A stretch of 64,000 nucleotides of DNA. Origin: Tetradesmus obliquus. Lineage: Eukaryota; Chlorophyta; Chlorophyceae; Sphaeropleales; Scenedesmaceae. The notes beneath the pieces were generated by a model. That model was given only the letters and a program-made list of their open reading frames with translations, made no database searches and was not told the origin of the DNA. A program made the position numbers and the translations under genes. The DNA is taken from positions 6,138,501 to 6,202,500 of the forward strand of contig CP126196.1 in the NCBI GenBank assembly GCA_030272155.1, given 5' to 3'. Below, in pieces: positions 23,343-37,680 of the stretch. Position 1 is the stretch's first letter, and the number at the start of each line of letters is the position of its first letter.

Positions 23343-24554
23343 AACCGAGGGCAGGGGTATAAACCCTGTTGGCGGGTTGCGTTATTGATTACGATTCTTA
23401 GTAGCTTCGCGGTACTTGCTGGTGGCAGTCGCTACCCTATACACGGACCCTCCCCAGGCTTCTAAACCCGTGTCCCTAGACAGCACCGCACACACATTAT
23501 GACTAAAAAAATCAATGTGTTTGAGGTGCTCATGTACAGCGTGACGCCGACTTATGGCTAGATTCAGCGTACAACGATTAGCTCGATTAGCTCGTCAAGG
23601 CAGGGCAGGGCAGCTGCAGGTAGCTCGTCCTCAGTCACGCGGGCTCAGTGACTGGCGCCACAGCTGCGCTAAAGCGTCACCACACTTCGCTATTACGATT
23701 TAGGTGCAGCTTCTATAGAAAGTATAGCGCCCCGTCATTGCTGCGAAAGCAGACGCTCCCTGAACAATCACCGCGCCAGTGTAGACTGGGAAACCAGTGG
23801 CAGTAGTGCTGTCATAGTGGCTGCCATAGTGAACATCATCTACAAAGTATGTGATCTTATATCAGTTACTAACACACATGAATTCAGCTGGTTGACGCAT
23901 GCTGCACACAGAAGCAGCGGCAGCAGTGCTGCACCACTTGCAGCAGCAGATGTGAAACCGTTTGTGACAACACACCACCAGCGTTAGCTGAAGCTCAACA
24001 ACTCCATCATGTAGAACTTACAATCTTAACTTGATTTGTACCTGAAGCTCAACAATCCTTCGAACAGAGCTTGCTGAACCTCCTTTCCCTCCCTGACAGA
24101 ACTGCTACACTCCTTGCTCATCCCAGACTGGTGCTTGCCGCAACCCTCCAGAGCCGCAAAAATGCAGCACGCCGCTGCATGCTACAAGGCGCAGGCACAA
24201 TTGATCCCTGGATTGTAGGGACAAACCGGGACCTGCCGCTCAAGCAGGGCAGCATGTCCGTAAAATGTGACAGCAGCCGCTGCTGCCGGGCAGCAGCATA
24301 TTGGCGCACATATGCTGTGGTGCAGCAGGGCAGCGAAATATGTCACTGAAGTGTCTGACCGTCAGACTGTCCGGGACAGTGCAGTAGCTGCAGATTGAAC
24401 ACTCATTATAATATAAATGTACTGCAGCAGGTCAGGCACACTCAACACAGATCACAACTGCCTAGCGAGATATGCTCATACTACAACGCTGTTCACAATA
24501 CCTGCACAATGTCACCTCACTCAGCCACTCAAGGGTGATGAGCACACAATTGCA

Positions 24555-27500
24555 TTACATTACATTACATTACATGCTCCACTCAACGAGGAGTGGGAAC
24601 CCCAGTCAGGAGCCAACGAGAGGCTCATAGGGGGAGGAAACATCGAAGAACAACTCATCATCATCATCCCAACCGTCAGAAGAAATCGCAGAAAAAAACT
24701 CATCAGCATCATCAATAACTTGAGCAATAGCCTGACAGGAAAGAAGGACCTCAGGATCGGTGTCCGGGTGACACCGCATCAGATAGCAGCAGTGCACAAA
24801 AGCAGCCACCAAAGCAGGTGACTGCTTCATAAAAGTGATCATGTCACCGCCTGCTGGGTGGCAACCAGCAATAGTAGCCCATGTTTGTGACGAGTCCCCG
24901 AAGGGTTCGAACAACATAGCAAATCGCTCGCGGACTGGTGCATAGAAAGGGCACTCAAAGATCATATGAAACTCATCCTCAACAACCTCAGACTGGCAGC
25001 CAGGACGTAGGCACACCCTGTCACTTCGCGGCACAGGTGGTCGCTGCCACCTGCCACTGCAGACACGTAAATCATGGGCACCCAACCGGAAACGGGTCAA
25101 GGACCCCAGATGCTCTCTGTTGATCCCAGCAGTTTGAGAGACATAATCTGGGCGCCATAAAGCTGGGCTCACAGACAGCATGTCAGCAGAAGAGCTTGCC
25201 GCAAACCACCGCTCATAGGTACTCTAGACACCATGACCACTAGCAGCATCACGCGGGTTGACAGGGCACCCCTGCCACTGCTGATACAAAACGCCATCAA
25301 AAGCACGCGCTATGGTTTTCAGATCCAGAGACTGGAAGTTTTGCAGCCGTTGCACGGCATCTCCCAGCTGCTGTGAGTGGGCATGCACATATTCAAGTAC
25401 ACGTCGCAACTGTGTGCACCACACTGCGCCGCTGCTGGAAGCAGTGGACAACCGTAAGTTGTCACGCATAGCACAGGCCAAAAGGGAGGGCGCATCCATA
25501 TCCACAACCCTATTCCACATGCTCACCGCCGCACGAAGCCACAAACTGACCAAAGGCTGGGCCCCAAATTCTCTTGACAGAAGCAAGCGAGCAGTGGACT
25601 TGCGGACTCGTCCTGCAAGTGTACGCAGAAACGTGAACTGCACCCTGCTGATGACATTGTTCTGCAACTTGCCGACCAAAGCAGCACCCGAGCCCGCCTG
25701 GCTGAGCAGGGCTGGACCCCACACTTCGGAACAGTAACACAGAATTGGAGACACAAGAGAGTCGAAGAGCTGCACCTGCATTGACAAACTGCGAATGCCA
25801 TGCTCCTTACATCTGGCCAGCATAGCCCACATCGCTCTACTACCAGCCGCAGCCAGAGCATCAGTGCAAACAGACACACCCTGAGTCGAATGGAACTGGA
25901 CGCCCAAGTACCTGAACTGCTGTGAAACCGGAACCTGCTGCCCCTGGTGCTGCCACACTGCTGCACCGCTGTAGCGCCTCCTGTCAAACACAACTACTTC
26001 TGTCTTGCCCACATTAACCTGCATGTCATACTCACTACAAAATGATTGCAGGGCATCCAGCAGCTGCTGTAGTTTGCCGGCTGTTTCTGCTAGCAGCACC
26101 AGGTCATCAGCATACAGCAGCAGTCTCACCATTCTGCTGCCCAGAGCCGTGCCACACGCACCACAGCGGTCGGCTAGCCATTGCTCCACTCGATCGATGA
26201 ATATGCCAAACAGCAGAGGCGATAGTGGGTCGCCTTGCTTCACACCACGAGTGCTGTCAAAGGGCTGCCCAACTCTGCCTGACAACTTAGTGATCATAGG
26301 CGCATTCCAGTACATAGAAACGATAGATGCTAGCACATTGCCTCGCAAGCCAATGTCTGCCAGGCACCGCATAAGCAGGTCGCGTCGAACCAGGTCATAC
26401 GCCTTCCTGAAATCCACAAAGCATGCAAACAAGCGACCATGACCCAAACGGCTGCGATCCACAAGGTGCTTCAGCACAAAAACATGGTCACACGTCCTGT
26501 GCCTATCCCTAAAACCAGCCTGTCCCCACGCCCTGTAACCACGCTCTTCACAGTAGGCTGCCAAACGCTTCTCGATCAACATACTGAACATTTTGCCCAT
26601 GACTGAGCCAACAGCTATACCACGGTAGTTATCCAGGTCACTGGGGTCACCCTTTTTGAAAACTGCTGACAGGTAAGCAGAACACCACACTCCAGGCACC
26701 TGACCACACTTCATCACTGCTGTGAAAATTGCGCTCAAGTCCTCATGCAGGACATACAGGTGTTTTTTGTAACCTCGACCCGTGATATAAACATTATATG
26801 CACCCTTGAACAGCTCACCACGCAGCCCATCTGGCCCTGGCATCCGCCCATTATGCATTCGCAGCAAAACAGTCTCCATCTCACCCGCAGAAAAAGGATC
26901 ATTCAGATGCGATGCAGCAGCCACAGCTGGGCCGTCCTGGCATTGTGACAACAATTTCGCCATAAAAGAGGTAGGGCTTGCGCCCTCCTCAGGTAAACTG
27001 TGCTGCCCAGGGGACCCATAGAGGGCACGCCAATGTCTGTCAACAGCACTCATGTCCTGAAGCATGCACGCCATCCGCCGACCCCTGTACGCCGTCCAAA
27101 ATCGCCTGGGATTGTGCTTCAAATCATCTGCCAAACGCGCCTGCCACTGCTTCTCACAATGCCGCTTGGCCCTGCGCTTAGCAGCATTGAAAACCCTGCG
27201 CGCTGCTGCTGCTGCATGCGAGTTCTGGCTGCGCACTGCCGCACGTAATGCCGCCCACTCCTGCTTGCAGTGGACAAACCACCGCTTTGCCACACGGCCA
27301 TCCTGAGCACGCTTGCACTGACCATTGCCACTCACACCAAAGATGGGCTCTGCAGCCTGTCGGATAGCATCACACCACGCCTCACATGCAGCAAAAATTT
27401 GCTCAGTCGTCGCTGTAGGAGCACACAGGCGCTGTAGAGCTGCATCCCGCTTTGAAACGCATGCATCTGCCTGCAGTGCACTCACATATTGTGTCCTTTT

Positions 27501-27909
27501 GCAGGGATCCCACCTAATGCAACGCACAGGCGGTAGATCTGCAAAGGGCTGCAGCTCCTCCACAGGGGGTTCAGGTACACTCAGGGCACACACCCGCATA
27601 TTGTGATCCGACAAACCGCCTGATGGCACCACAGCAAAGTTACCGACTCGGGGTAGCAGAGTGCGTGAGACAATGCCATAATCAATCACACTTTTGCTGG
27701 CTGCTCTTTTCTTTGCCCGCTTTGCACCACTGCTGCTGCCAGAGCCATCTTTAACAGCAGTTGACTTCGCAGATTGGAAAGTAGCAGCACCTGTAGGGTC
27801 GCCTGTTGTCCGGCCATTGAGAATTACGCTGTTTGTAGCTGCACACAGAGCCAGGAGCTGCTCACCAAAATTACACACAGGCCGCTGATCACACAGGCCG
27901 CTGATCAGT
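24555..27909 (-). mobile_element. 5'-truncated LINE, copy B
   Basis: The same insertion carried along by the 18.6-kb duplication. Target-site duplications CAATTGCA are at 24547-24554 and 27910-27917. The identical tail, truncation point and 16-bp tandem at the 5' junction show that it is not an independent insertion. Confidence 0.92.
24606..27908 (-). pseudogene. LINE ORF2-like endonuclease/reverse transcriptase with one in-frame TAG, copy B
   Basis: Identical reading frame to copy A, with the same in-frame TAG (25224-25226) and the same C-terminal CCHC segment read from 25181 to 24606. The stop therefore arose before the segmental duplication, or was present in the element at insertion. Confidence 0.9.
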
Positions 27910-28832
27910 CAATTGCAGAGTAGCAGCAATGTGGATTCTATGCTTTGCAAGTGCTTTATAGGTGCAAACACAAATACAGCCTCGTGCAATTGCATTTTGC
28001 TGCAGGTGCACTACCCGGGTCATGCACCTGCAGCACTATGTAATCAGGGTGAAGCTGTGCTGGCTGTGCTCCTCCTATGCTTCTCCTATTACTCACAAGC
28101 TATGCAACGGTGGCACTGCATTGCCCACCGGCCGCTGACCCCTACAACATGCACAGAATTGTCAAGTCATCATACAGTGCCCTGGAAAATGCAGTGCATT
28201 CACTGCTCTGACAACTGCAGTGGCTTCACTGAGGACATGTTGCCTGGTTCATTAACTTGTCAGCGTACAAGCAATAGAAAGAACCATCAGTTTCGACCGC
28301 CAGCAACTGCATAATCTGATGCTTCTGCGACACAGTTTGTATCTTCTGTGGCCGCGGCCTTTCCCCATATATCTCTCTCTGGTGTACCCATCCCCATACA
28401 TGTGTAACTTTTATATATTATTGCACTACAGCCCGGACCTGTGGTAAAAGTCCGCTAAAAGTCCCAGGGCACCGGCCTATTCTAGGAGAGTGCTTCATCA
28501 ATATGACCAGTAATAACTCTTGCCTGAGCAAGCTATATACAACTGACCACAGAGATGGCAAGCCCGCACCGCATCAGCCTGGATTGCTGAGCTGTGAAGA
28601 CACAGATACACCTCTCATGCAACAATATGAAACTCGAATCTTTTAGAGTGTGTTTCTTGTCATTAGCCGTTGATTGCCATATGTAAACTGCCCTGATTGT
28701 TACATCTAACGCGTGCAAGGAAGCTAAGCCTGCATCACATTTCATCTTTTTGTGGCTCGCATCATCCAAGATGGTGCATGGACCCACTTGTAGCTACTCT
28801 CTCTCATTTGACAGCACAACTGTTACGTTTCA

Positions 28833-31055
28833 TCAGATGCACCACAGGACTGATGAATTGTGAGCCACAATGCCCGAAGGCCCTGTGATTCTGCAGACAT
28901 GAGCTGACTCGTTGTAACCAGCCCATCCTATGTAGTTGTCGTCTTTTGGTATTGTGTACACTGCATTGCCGTCACCATCGAAGATTGTGTTGTCCTTAGC
29001 AAACAAACCGTGGTCCAGTGCACGTTGGTGTCTGCTTGTGGCCCAGTACCTGCAGACAGACAAGTACAATCACATGGCGGAGAAACCCACAGATACTTGG
29101 ACAAGCAACAGCCAATCACTGGCTTAGCAGCTGTCGATTAAGTGCGCTTTTGTGTCTATTTAACTGTTGATGAATGGCTAGGCAAGTCAATGTGAAGTTT
29201 CCTTCACGCGATTCTTAAGTATGACGTGCCTGATGCCCTGTCAATGGTTGAACATTCAACTGTACATTAGCTGAACATGATGCCCCATCATTGTTGGGTA
29301 TGCTGCAGCAGCAGTTTTGAAGCACATACATGCGGACTGCACGCTGCAGTAAAATACAGCTGGCTTTTGAATTTTATTATTCTTGTTGGGTGTCATGTTG
29401 GCAATGGCCGCAACAGCATTAAGCCAGGCCTTTTATACAGTTTCATGCTCACCATACTGGCAGCGATTTGTTGAAGGGTGTCTGGTATCTGCAGCCTCCA
29501 AAGTTGCGTCCCTGGCAGCCCCACTTGCGCAGCAGATAGGCCTTGTTGATGTCGGCGCGCTGCTGCCAGAAGCTGCGCATGTGGCGCTCCTGTTGATCAC
29601 GGTTGGGGTCATCAGCTGTGTGCACCCCCGATGTGTAGCTCTGCTCATTCTGCTTGCCATGCTGCATGATGACGTCAGACAGAACTGTAACCCGGAGTGG
29701 TGGCTGCATGCGGGCCTGCCGGATCTGAAAATCATTATCCTCATAGAAAGCAGGGTATATATTTTCATCAAACAGGCCAAAACGACCAAGAGCTGTCCTT
29801 GTCAACCCAAAAGCATTGTACATTCCCAAGCCAATGGGATACGTCCTGCGGACATGCAGCAGCAGTATGGAGTGGTGTGGGCTGGTGATCAGGTGCATAA
29901 TCGCCCCCCAGCAAAGTAACCTCAGAATGGCAGCATGCAAGCTGTGGAATGCAGCCTACATTCTGCACAGTGCATTGCATGCGGGGTCTAGCCAACTGGT
30001 GGGCCAGGGTCCTCATATGCTGCTTCATCCAGGCTGCAGGATTCAGAGAGCACAGGCCGTGCACAGCAGCATATGAGTGACACAAGCACTCTGATGGTGT
30101 ACAAGCGCATGTGTTCGGCCATGACTGCACATGAATGTGTATGTGCAATTGTGGTTTGTTGGCGTGGTGAGTCGCCTCACCAGTTCATCAGCACCACCTC
30201 CATGCTGTTGTCCCTGGAGGCGTTCCACATGTGCCCAGCAAGCTTTTGCAGTGATCCTGGCATCCAGGCTGTGTCACGTGCGCAGTAGATGCCCCACGCT
30301 TCATCCGGGAAAGCCTGGAACACTGTAGCACGCATAGAGCCAGAAGATGCCATGAAAACCTCAAATTTGTGTGTGAGCGCTGTCAGACAGGCACAGCAGT
30401 ATACGCTGTAGGCAGCAAATGGTCTGCACAAGAGGTGAAAGACACCACAGCATGCTCACATGGATACACATTGAGTTGTGGAACCACTAGCAACGTCACG
30501 CTGCTCTCACAGCTAGTCAGTGACCTACCTACCTACCTTTAGCATCACACCAGCAGTCTTTTGGTGTCCTACTGTCAGCAGCAGTGTTGCAATCATGCAT
30601 GTGTTCGCACCTGCGTTCCACCCCTCAGCCACCGAGGGCGTATGTGTGCAGGTGATTATCACAACGTTGTCTGCATACTCCTTCAGGTGCTGCACCTCAT
30701 ACCAAATGGCGCCATGCGGCGGGCTCAAAGCCCTCTCCGGTATCACCACCACAAAGTTTTTGACCGGGTATTCCAGAGTGCTGTAGTAGAGGCGCAGGAC
30801 CAGCTGCTGAGGGTCCCGGCCTATGCTGGTACCGATGAACGGCACGTACCCAGACGTGCCATTGAGCGGCCTCACAGCCCTATGAGCGATCTTACATATG
30901 TTAGGGCGGGTGTTTTCATAGCGATAGTAATGAGCGTATGTGACTGGTGGATCCCGATGAGTTGCTTGGCTCGAGCCCGGAGAAGCAAGCTGGCTGATCG
31001 AGTGCAACAGCAACATCCAAGCTGCTGTCATGGCTCTCTTAGATGCCCACATCAT
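28833..31055 (-). CDS. GT2-like glycosyltransferase, copy B
   Basis: Second intact copy: exons 31055-30611, 30379-30181, 29845-29453 and 29049-28833. The single inserted G that distinguishes this copy (about 29362) lies in the last intron, so the 417-residue product appears identical to copy A. Its neighbours are the LINE on the 3' side and the GT32-like gene upstream, all on the same strand. Confidence 0.82.
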
Positions 31056-31901
31056 GCAATCACTGGTTAATGCCGTGGTGATATGTGGCTCAAGGTCATC
31101 AGCATCAACGACGTGAGCTGGCCGAGGAAACGTAGACTCCCGCAAATCAGAACGTGACAATTCACAGGAATTTACAAATATTTTAGAGAACAGATGCATG
31201 TACGCTTTGATTTCGTGGCCCGCAAAGCCTACTGCGGCATTCCCTTCCCTGCAGCTGCAGAACATGCCCAGTTGCAAATTGAAATGGCTCTCGCTGCTGC
31301 GAAATATAAGCAAACAAAGTGCAACACCCAGCAAACTAAGTGTTTTTTTGGGGCTCGTAAGCAGCCTGCAATCAACGTGTTTTGACCAGTGCAAGCAATC
31401 GCCCCCTGCAGATCTGCTCTGGAGCTAGCCGAATTCTTCCGCCACCGCCGGTCTGCGGCAGAGCACCCCCAGAAGGTCACTGCGGAGACCTGAATCTGCC
31501 TTCCGGATATTTGTTTTTGTAGCACAAGCAATGCGTCAGATGACTGAAAACTGTTTCAGCAATGCGAGCCAGCCTGGAACACAGGCTTTCTTCCCGGGGG
31601 TAATGTGTAAGCTTTGACCATGTTGTAGTATAAAAAATTGCAGGGAAGACAATACATTCTGCAATAGCCGCATGCAACATTTTGCTCACTCACATATGTG
31701 AAAGGTCCCCCCCAAAGGCACCATGGCTGCTTCAACTTCAGGTGCTCTAGTGTGCTTCTCCTGCTCTAGTCGTGTTCTGGTGTTACCTGCATTCAAAAAA
31801 AAACCTGGTCAGTGCCCGTCCCCGGTAGCCACGACCATGTTCCACGGCGGTGAAGCGCAGGGCTTTAGATGCACATGTGACCAGCGAAGCGTACATTTCA
31901 T

Positions 31902-34900
31902 CTAAAGGGAAAACTGGCAGTAAGCTAAATTGAGCCACGGCTTATCAGCACGCCATTGCTTTCGCATACTTCCACCAAGCAGCAGACCATAACCCGGTAT
32001 GCCATATCGGGTACCCTCCAGCGGATCCGCTGTCAGGGCACCATCGGTGTTGTACAGTTGCTGTACCATCACCGCATGCAACTTTGTCATAAACATATGA
32101 CTGCAACCGGGAGTTTGTGCACGGTGCACCACATATGTCATCTTTCACTTGTTGAGCCCATATTGCACAGCAATTGCATCTATGTCCGTCAATAGATTCA
32201 GAGTTTGACAAACCGCGTGACTTGCAATTGCAAGTACAAGGTGCACTCACTTTCTATCATGCGGCATTTTTCTTGGCGTGATTCCATCCGGTGTGCTCAG
32301 TGCAGCTGCCGCCTGTCATGCTGCTGCCTCAGCAGCGCCCGCATCCTGTTGCTGCGTACAACAGCCATGTCGCCAAAACCTTCATACGCGAGCAACGGCA
32401 TGCCCTCCGTTGGCAGGCAGCCAGGGCTGCTGCACTGCTCAAAGAAGTCCTCGACGATTTTGATGACACGGCGCAGCGGACTGGGCGGTGCCTCCGGCCC
32501 CAAAGGGTTGACCGCTGCATAGTTGTTGCCCGGGTGCCTGCGGAGTCGCCAACATTTGTCAGCGAGCGACAAGTGAGGGAACCTGGACAGTACCCAAAAG
32601 CTATATTGGCATTTCTGATGGCAAGGCCACAAGTGCGCCAACTTGTGCCAGCAGCACATTGAGCTGGTGAGATGGCTTATCACCATGGGATAGTTTTGAA
32701 TTGCGACCTGGGTAACAGGTGATTTCAATTCAAAACTGTTCTTTCGCTCACACAAGTTAAACTTAAAGGAAGAGCATGTGAAATAGTACACATACACGTC
32801 TATGAGCAGGCCATGACCTGAACACCAGCTTGTGACAGAGCCATCTACCTGTGCAGTGCTTTACCCGGGTTGTGCCATTTGCTGTTATGTCAGTCGCACC
32901 ATGTGATCGGCAGAAGAGCTCTGACAGCGTAGAAACATGCCAAGCTATGGAGGCTCGGGATTTGGAATCACACACAGCTCCCTAAGCTGATCCTGCCATG
33001 CTGGGTACACCGGAAGTGGCCGACATGGCTGCGGCAACAGCGAATTTGTGCGAAGCGGCTTACAAACATTTGACAGAAACGCGATGGTCCAGTTGTAGCA
33101 ACGTCTCACCTGTTGTGCATGGCCAATGTGCTGCCAGCCATCTTGCGCCAGTGGGTGTCGTTGATGGCTTCCCTGCTGGCGAAGCAGCCCGACCAGTCAT
33201 GGTCCCACCATCCAAGCGGAAAGTCATACAGCACAGCATCCGGCGGGCCCGTGTTGTTGTTGCGGATGAGCACCCTGAACAAGCAGGTGTTGTAGATGTC
33301 TGTGTTGTTGTACATCGGGTGTGCCTGCAACGTGTGCATGCGCCGAGCGCGTCATAAGTATCACTTGCGGATGTTATGGTATAGAGCGGGATGGCTGGGC
33401 AAGGTCACAAGGAGAGCCTAGACGGGCCAAAATGGTCTTAACATGGTCCGACACATGTTGAAATTTGAGCAGATCAGACGCTGCTGCATGAATGTTATTG
33501 TTGAACCATACACTTCTGTGTCTGTAGCACGTGTAACACAAAGTTAACAAATCTCTCTATCATGCCGATGTGCTTGCAGCCAGTGTGAAGGTGTACACCT
33601 TGACACACACTAATTTGAAGTCAAACGCATGCTGTTTGCTGTGATGCCACATACCAAACAAGTCGTCATTAGATCTGTCAGTGTTTGCGGGTACTGCTGA
33701 TTCAAGCAGATATGCGTGTAGGTCAACGACACACTTGCCCGATTTTATGAAAACTACTGCAATCACTATGTTATCACCTTATGCATTCTTTCTGTCAACA
33801 CATGCACACCCACACTTATGTTACTCATTTGGGACACCAGTGTGTGTATATGCTGATGTCAAAGCAGGCTTTTCAAGATGCGCAGCGACATTGACTGCAA
33901 CACTTTTAAGCATTTTGTGGATATTAACAGCAGCACAAGACTTTTGCAAAGACTCAATTCTGCGCTCTGTACCTGCATCCCTGAGACAGGGTGTCCCCAC
34001 CCCTTTACATGCCGGAACCGCAAACTGTCAAGTAAACGCGCTCACACCCTCACGTCGCACACTTCACGAAACCAAAGATGTCCAAAAACTTCAAGTAACA
34101 CTAAACACATGAGACATGTTCACCTGTGGTGTTGTGTGTCCTGGCTTGGTGTAACAACGCCGGTATAGTAGCCACTAGCCGCAGCAGGGCTGTGGCAATG
34201 ATTGACATGCAGGCGGCGCTGGCTGGCACTCACCGTGATGTAGCCGTTAGGCTTGCACAGCTTGTCCATGACCTCTCCCGTGAAGTTTGCGTGGTTGAGG
34301 GGCATGCGGAGGGCTGTTTGCATGATGCGATGGCTGAGCTTGGATCCTGGCTCTATGCGCAATACGTGCTGATTGGTCCACCTGCGCAGCCACATAACGT
34401 CAAACACCATGTGTGTGTGCAACAACGATTCAGCACTAGCGCTACAGCAGTATCACAGTACGCAGAGGTCAGCGTTGCGAAGTGTGCTAAGAACTTGACT
34501 GTGCTGTTGCTAGATCTGGCTGGATAAGATAACATATTGTCAAGAATGGCAGCAGCACGCAACCTGCATGCAGCCGCAAAAGCTGATATGGCCTTCTCTG
34601 GTTGGTCAGCACCTCTATGCACGCATGACATTGTGCACCACAACATGTGCGCTGCATATGTTTGCATACTTACCTTGTGACAAACTGATAACAAGTGTCC
34701 AACAAGTGGCTGACATCTGCATGCAGTAGCACATTGGCAGCAAACAAGGCATATTGGTGGGCATTGAGCAACAGCAGCCAGACACCAACATCCAAATATG
34801 ATGGGCCATTGCAACACAATATGTTGTTTTGCTGTTGTACCAGCATGTCCTTCTGCTTCCTTAGTTGCTGTCTGTTAACGCTATGTTTGATATGAAGCTT

Positions 34901-37680
34901 CATTGAATTACACATCGCTTGTTGCAGCCTGCCGACACAGCCCCTGCGCCGCCATGGTGCAATGTGCTGCTCAGGCTATTAGCCAGCATACGCTGGTGAC
35001 ACAGCAGAGCAGTATTCCGTGCTAATGCAAGCACGAGCGTAACCGCCAAGTTAAGGTCACGTGCTACGTGGACTTCCAGGCTGTGGGCTTTGTAATCAGC
35101 CCAGAAGTGAAGATTGGATTTAACAGGCCAGCGACATACATGACACACCAGCTGCTTATCTTGCGCTTGTGCAGTCGGGATGGGCATGGCCCCCAAGGCC
35201 TGGCACGAGCAGCATGCTTACTGTGGAGGCCACAGAAACACCGCGCGCTCAGCAGGCGCCTCACCTCTGTACAGCACGACATCATTGTCCATCCAGAAGT
35301 GGCCGTACTTGTGCAGCAGCATGAGGCGCACAAGGTCCGCCCAGGCGGCATGCATGGTGCAGCTGCGGCGGACAAGGCTGCCGTTGCCGAAAAATGCGTC
35401 ACCCTCCCATGGCGTGCCCACCACCTCCTGTGCAGGGCAGTGGGGGCAGTGCAGGCCTGGCCGCTGTGAGCGCTTGCACCACAGAAAAGTGCAAAAAGAG
35501 GCCGTGCTATGCATGCTCCTGACTGCCGCCAAGTCGACGCGTGCAAGGCTGACCAGCTTCACAACAAAGTGGGCACTTTCTGTTGCTGCCGCGCCAGGAA
35601 GCTTGTGTTAGGGTGCAGCCATGTGCATGCAGGCGTGATTAAGTTGGCGCTGTGCAGCGGCCAAGCTGACCACTGGCAACCTCGTGTCAAGCTACAGCTT
35701 GCCACTAAGAGCGGCAGCCTTCTGAAAGCTGCCTGCAGTAAGCGATCTCAGCTTGCTGACTACTTTCAGGAGAGCACACTCCTGCTGAAGCCCTGATGCT
35801 GGCAACATGTGCCTCACCTTGCGGTACTCGAAGCGCTTGACCGTTATGTGCTCAGAAAATGTGTCGAAAAAGGGTGCCGTGTTGTTCGTCACCAGCAATG
35901 ATGTATCATCCGTCCACACAACCAGCCGCGCCTTGCGCAAGTCCTGCAAAAAGGACATGCAATGTTTTTGCGCAAAAGAGTGTGCATTGTGGCAATGTTA
36001 TTGCTTCCGTGCTTTCAGGCCTTGATTCATGGGTGCATTCCATTGTGGCTGGTGCTGTCCCAGATGGGGCCTCACATGTCATGAACTCCACTTAAAGAAC
36101 CTTGTTGGGCAACACAGTTCGCAAACATCTGCTGAGCAGCCTGCGGGGTGCCTTCAACACAACTCCCGCGACCTGATGCTCCAGGTTCTGTACTGCAGGC
36201 ACTGCATGAATAGGCACTACTCTGTCACAGCGACCCCACATATGCTTCCTGTGCATTGCACTAGCAGCCCATGTCACCTTTTCACACACCCTTGGCAGCC
36301 TACTATAGAAACTAGCACCTTGCAAACGCACCTGCGTCATAAGGAAGACCTGCATGCTAATCAGGTTAGCCTTCCAGTATGGATGCAGGCGCACCAAGTA
36401 CTGGTTGTATATCAGCTGCCGCGGTTGCCTGCATGCATCGGCACACGCAGTGCACATCTGTTGCTCCACACAACAGCTGCAGCAAAGAAACAACATGCCC
36501 CATTGATGCTTGTCAGCTACGTGTAACAGTTACTTCCATTGGCATCAGCAAAACATTAGGCAAAGAGGTTACAGTTTAAGAACATGCAAGAGGGAAAGCA
36601 ATGTTACCAGGGTAACATGTGTATTCCTTATTTGTGCACTGGACTTCGCAACTCACCCAGTGCTGCTGCTGCTGCTCCTGCCTCTGCTACAAGCACCGCT
36701 GCGATCATGCTGTCATTGCCGCAATAGTTGTGAACAAGTCAATATTTGGCACTTGACGGTGCGAAAGGCGGCTGCCTGCTAGCTCACCTGCATACGTTTC
36801 GGCTGGGATTCAAGCAGCTGTAGCAGTTGGACAGGGCGCGCTGCAGCCACATTCCAGGCTCATCCAGATCACACAAGCTCCAAGGGCCCCTGTATACATT
36901 GCGACACACACGCATGTGATGCAATTGTGCATACCCACACACACCAGTAAGAATGCAAACTACTTTACCACAGCACGCCTGAACACTGCTACGATGTTGT
37001 GACTGCAAACCGTGCATCCACACCACACTGCTGATGTTCAACTGGCTGCATTTGCATCAGCTGGCAGCAGCAAGTGGGACACTGGCCAAGACAGGCGAGC
37101 TGCCACGTGCCTAGCATTCCCCCAATAATTGCTGCTGCCCCTGCAATTCAAAAGCTGATCCATGTTCTATAACATCATAATGCCACCGCTCGATGTTGTG
37201 ATCTGTTTGCTGCGTGTGCGCCTCCCATGCAACTGCAGGATTCAGGCTGGATTGCTGCTGCAACACAGCACACGTGCATGGGTTGTGCGATAAAAATTTG
37301 TTTTGTGCAGTTGGGGATGCAGGTAGGATGCAGTCATAAAACCCTTGGCACTATAGCGTGTTGCCAGTGGCCATGAAGCATATGCACTTGGTGGCTCACC
37401 ACATTGTTTCGTGGCTCTGGTTCCATGCACTCCTATAAAATTTGCAAACAGGGTGGCCTGACGTGTTCTTGTACTTGATAGCTGCTGTTGCCTGGCTGGT
37501 TTTCTTTGCATTTCCTTCAAGGTGGATGCTTGCCTTGCTGCCGCGGCTGCTGCCTTTGATGGTCAGCACATCTGTACAGCTGGTGCGTAATTGTGTGCCC
37601 CAGATCAAAATCATCAGGAAGACTGCTACACCCAACAACAACAGAAATGGGGTGAAGCGAGCGCTCTGCGCCCGGAACAT
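31902..37680 (-). CDS. GT32/alpha-1,4-type glycosyltransferase with DXD motif, copy B (complete 5' end)
   Basis: A Golgi-type II membrane glycosyltransferase of the DXD sugar-binding (Gly_transf_sug) kind. Exons that join in phase: 37680-37400 (start; hydrophobic anchor FTPFLLLLGVAVFLMILIW at residues 9-27), 36889-36788, 36428-36332, 35943-35818 (FLMTQ joined to DLRKARLVVWTDD), 35427-35265 (GTPWEGDAF, HAAWADLVRLMLLHKYGHF, DXD as WMDNDVVLY), an exon ending at 34674 (AANVLLHADVSHLLDTCYQF), 34381-34234 (RIEPGSKLSHR), 33324-33110 (YDFPLGWWDHDWSGC), one starting at 32537, and the terminal exon ending in TGA at 31902. At least one small exon between about 35265 and 34780 is unresolved, since the phases do not meet, and the last intron is uncertain. 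The family call rests on the leucine-rich helix before the DXD. The donor sugar is unknown. Confidence 0.75.

Larger units (their letters stand above)
17955..36535. repeat. Tandem duplication, copy B (complete unit)
   Basis: This is the second, complete 18.58-kb unit in direct orientation. Its right end is placed where 36528-36535 (TTACTTCC) stops matching copy A: copy A continues CCGTTG, copy B continues ATTGGC into single-copy DNA. Copy B carries the same transporter, LINE, GT2-like and GT32-like genes as copy A. Here the GT32-like gene also keeps its 5' exons, because these lie just beyond the unit, up to 37680. Confidence 0.93.
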
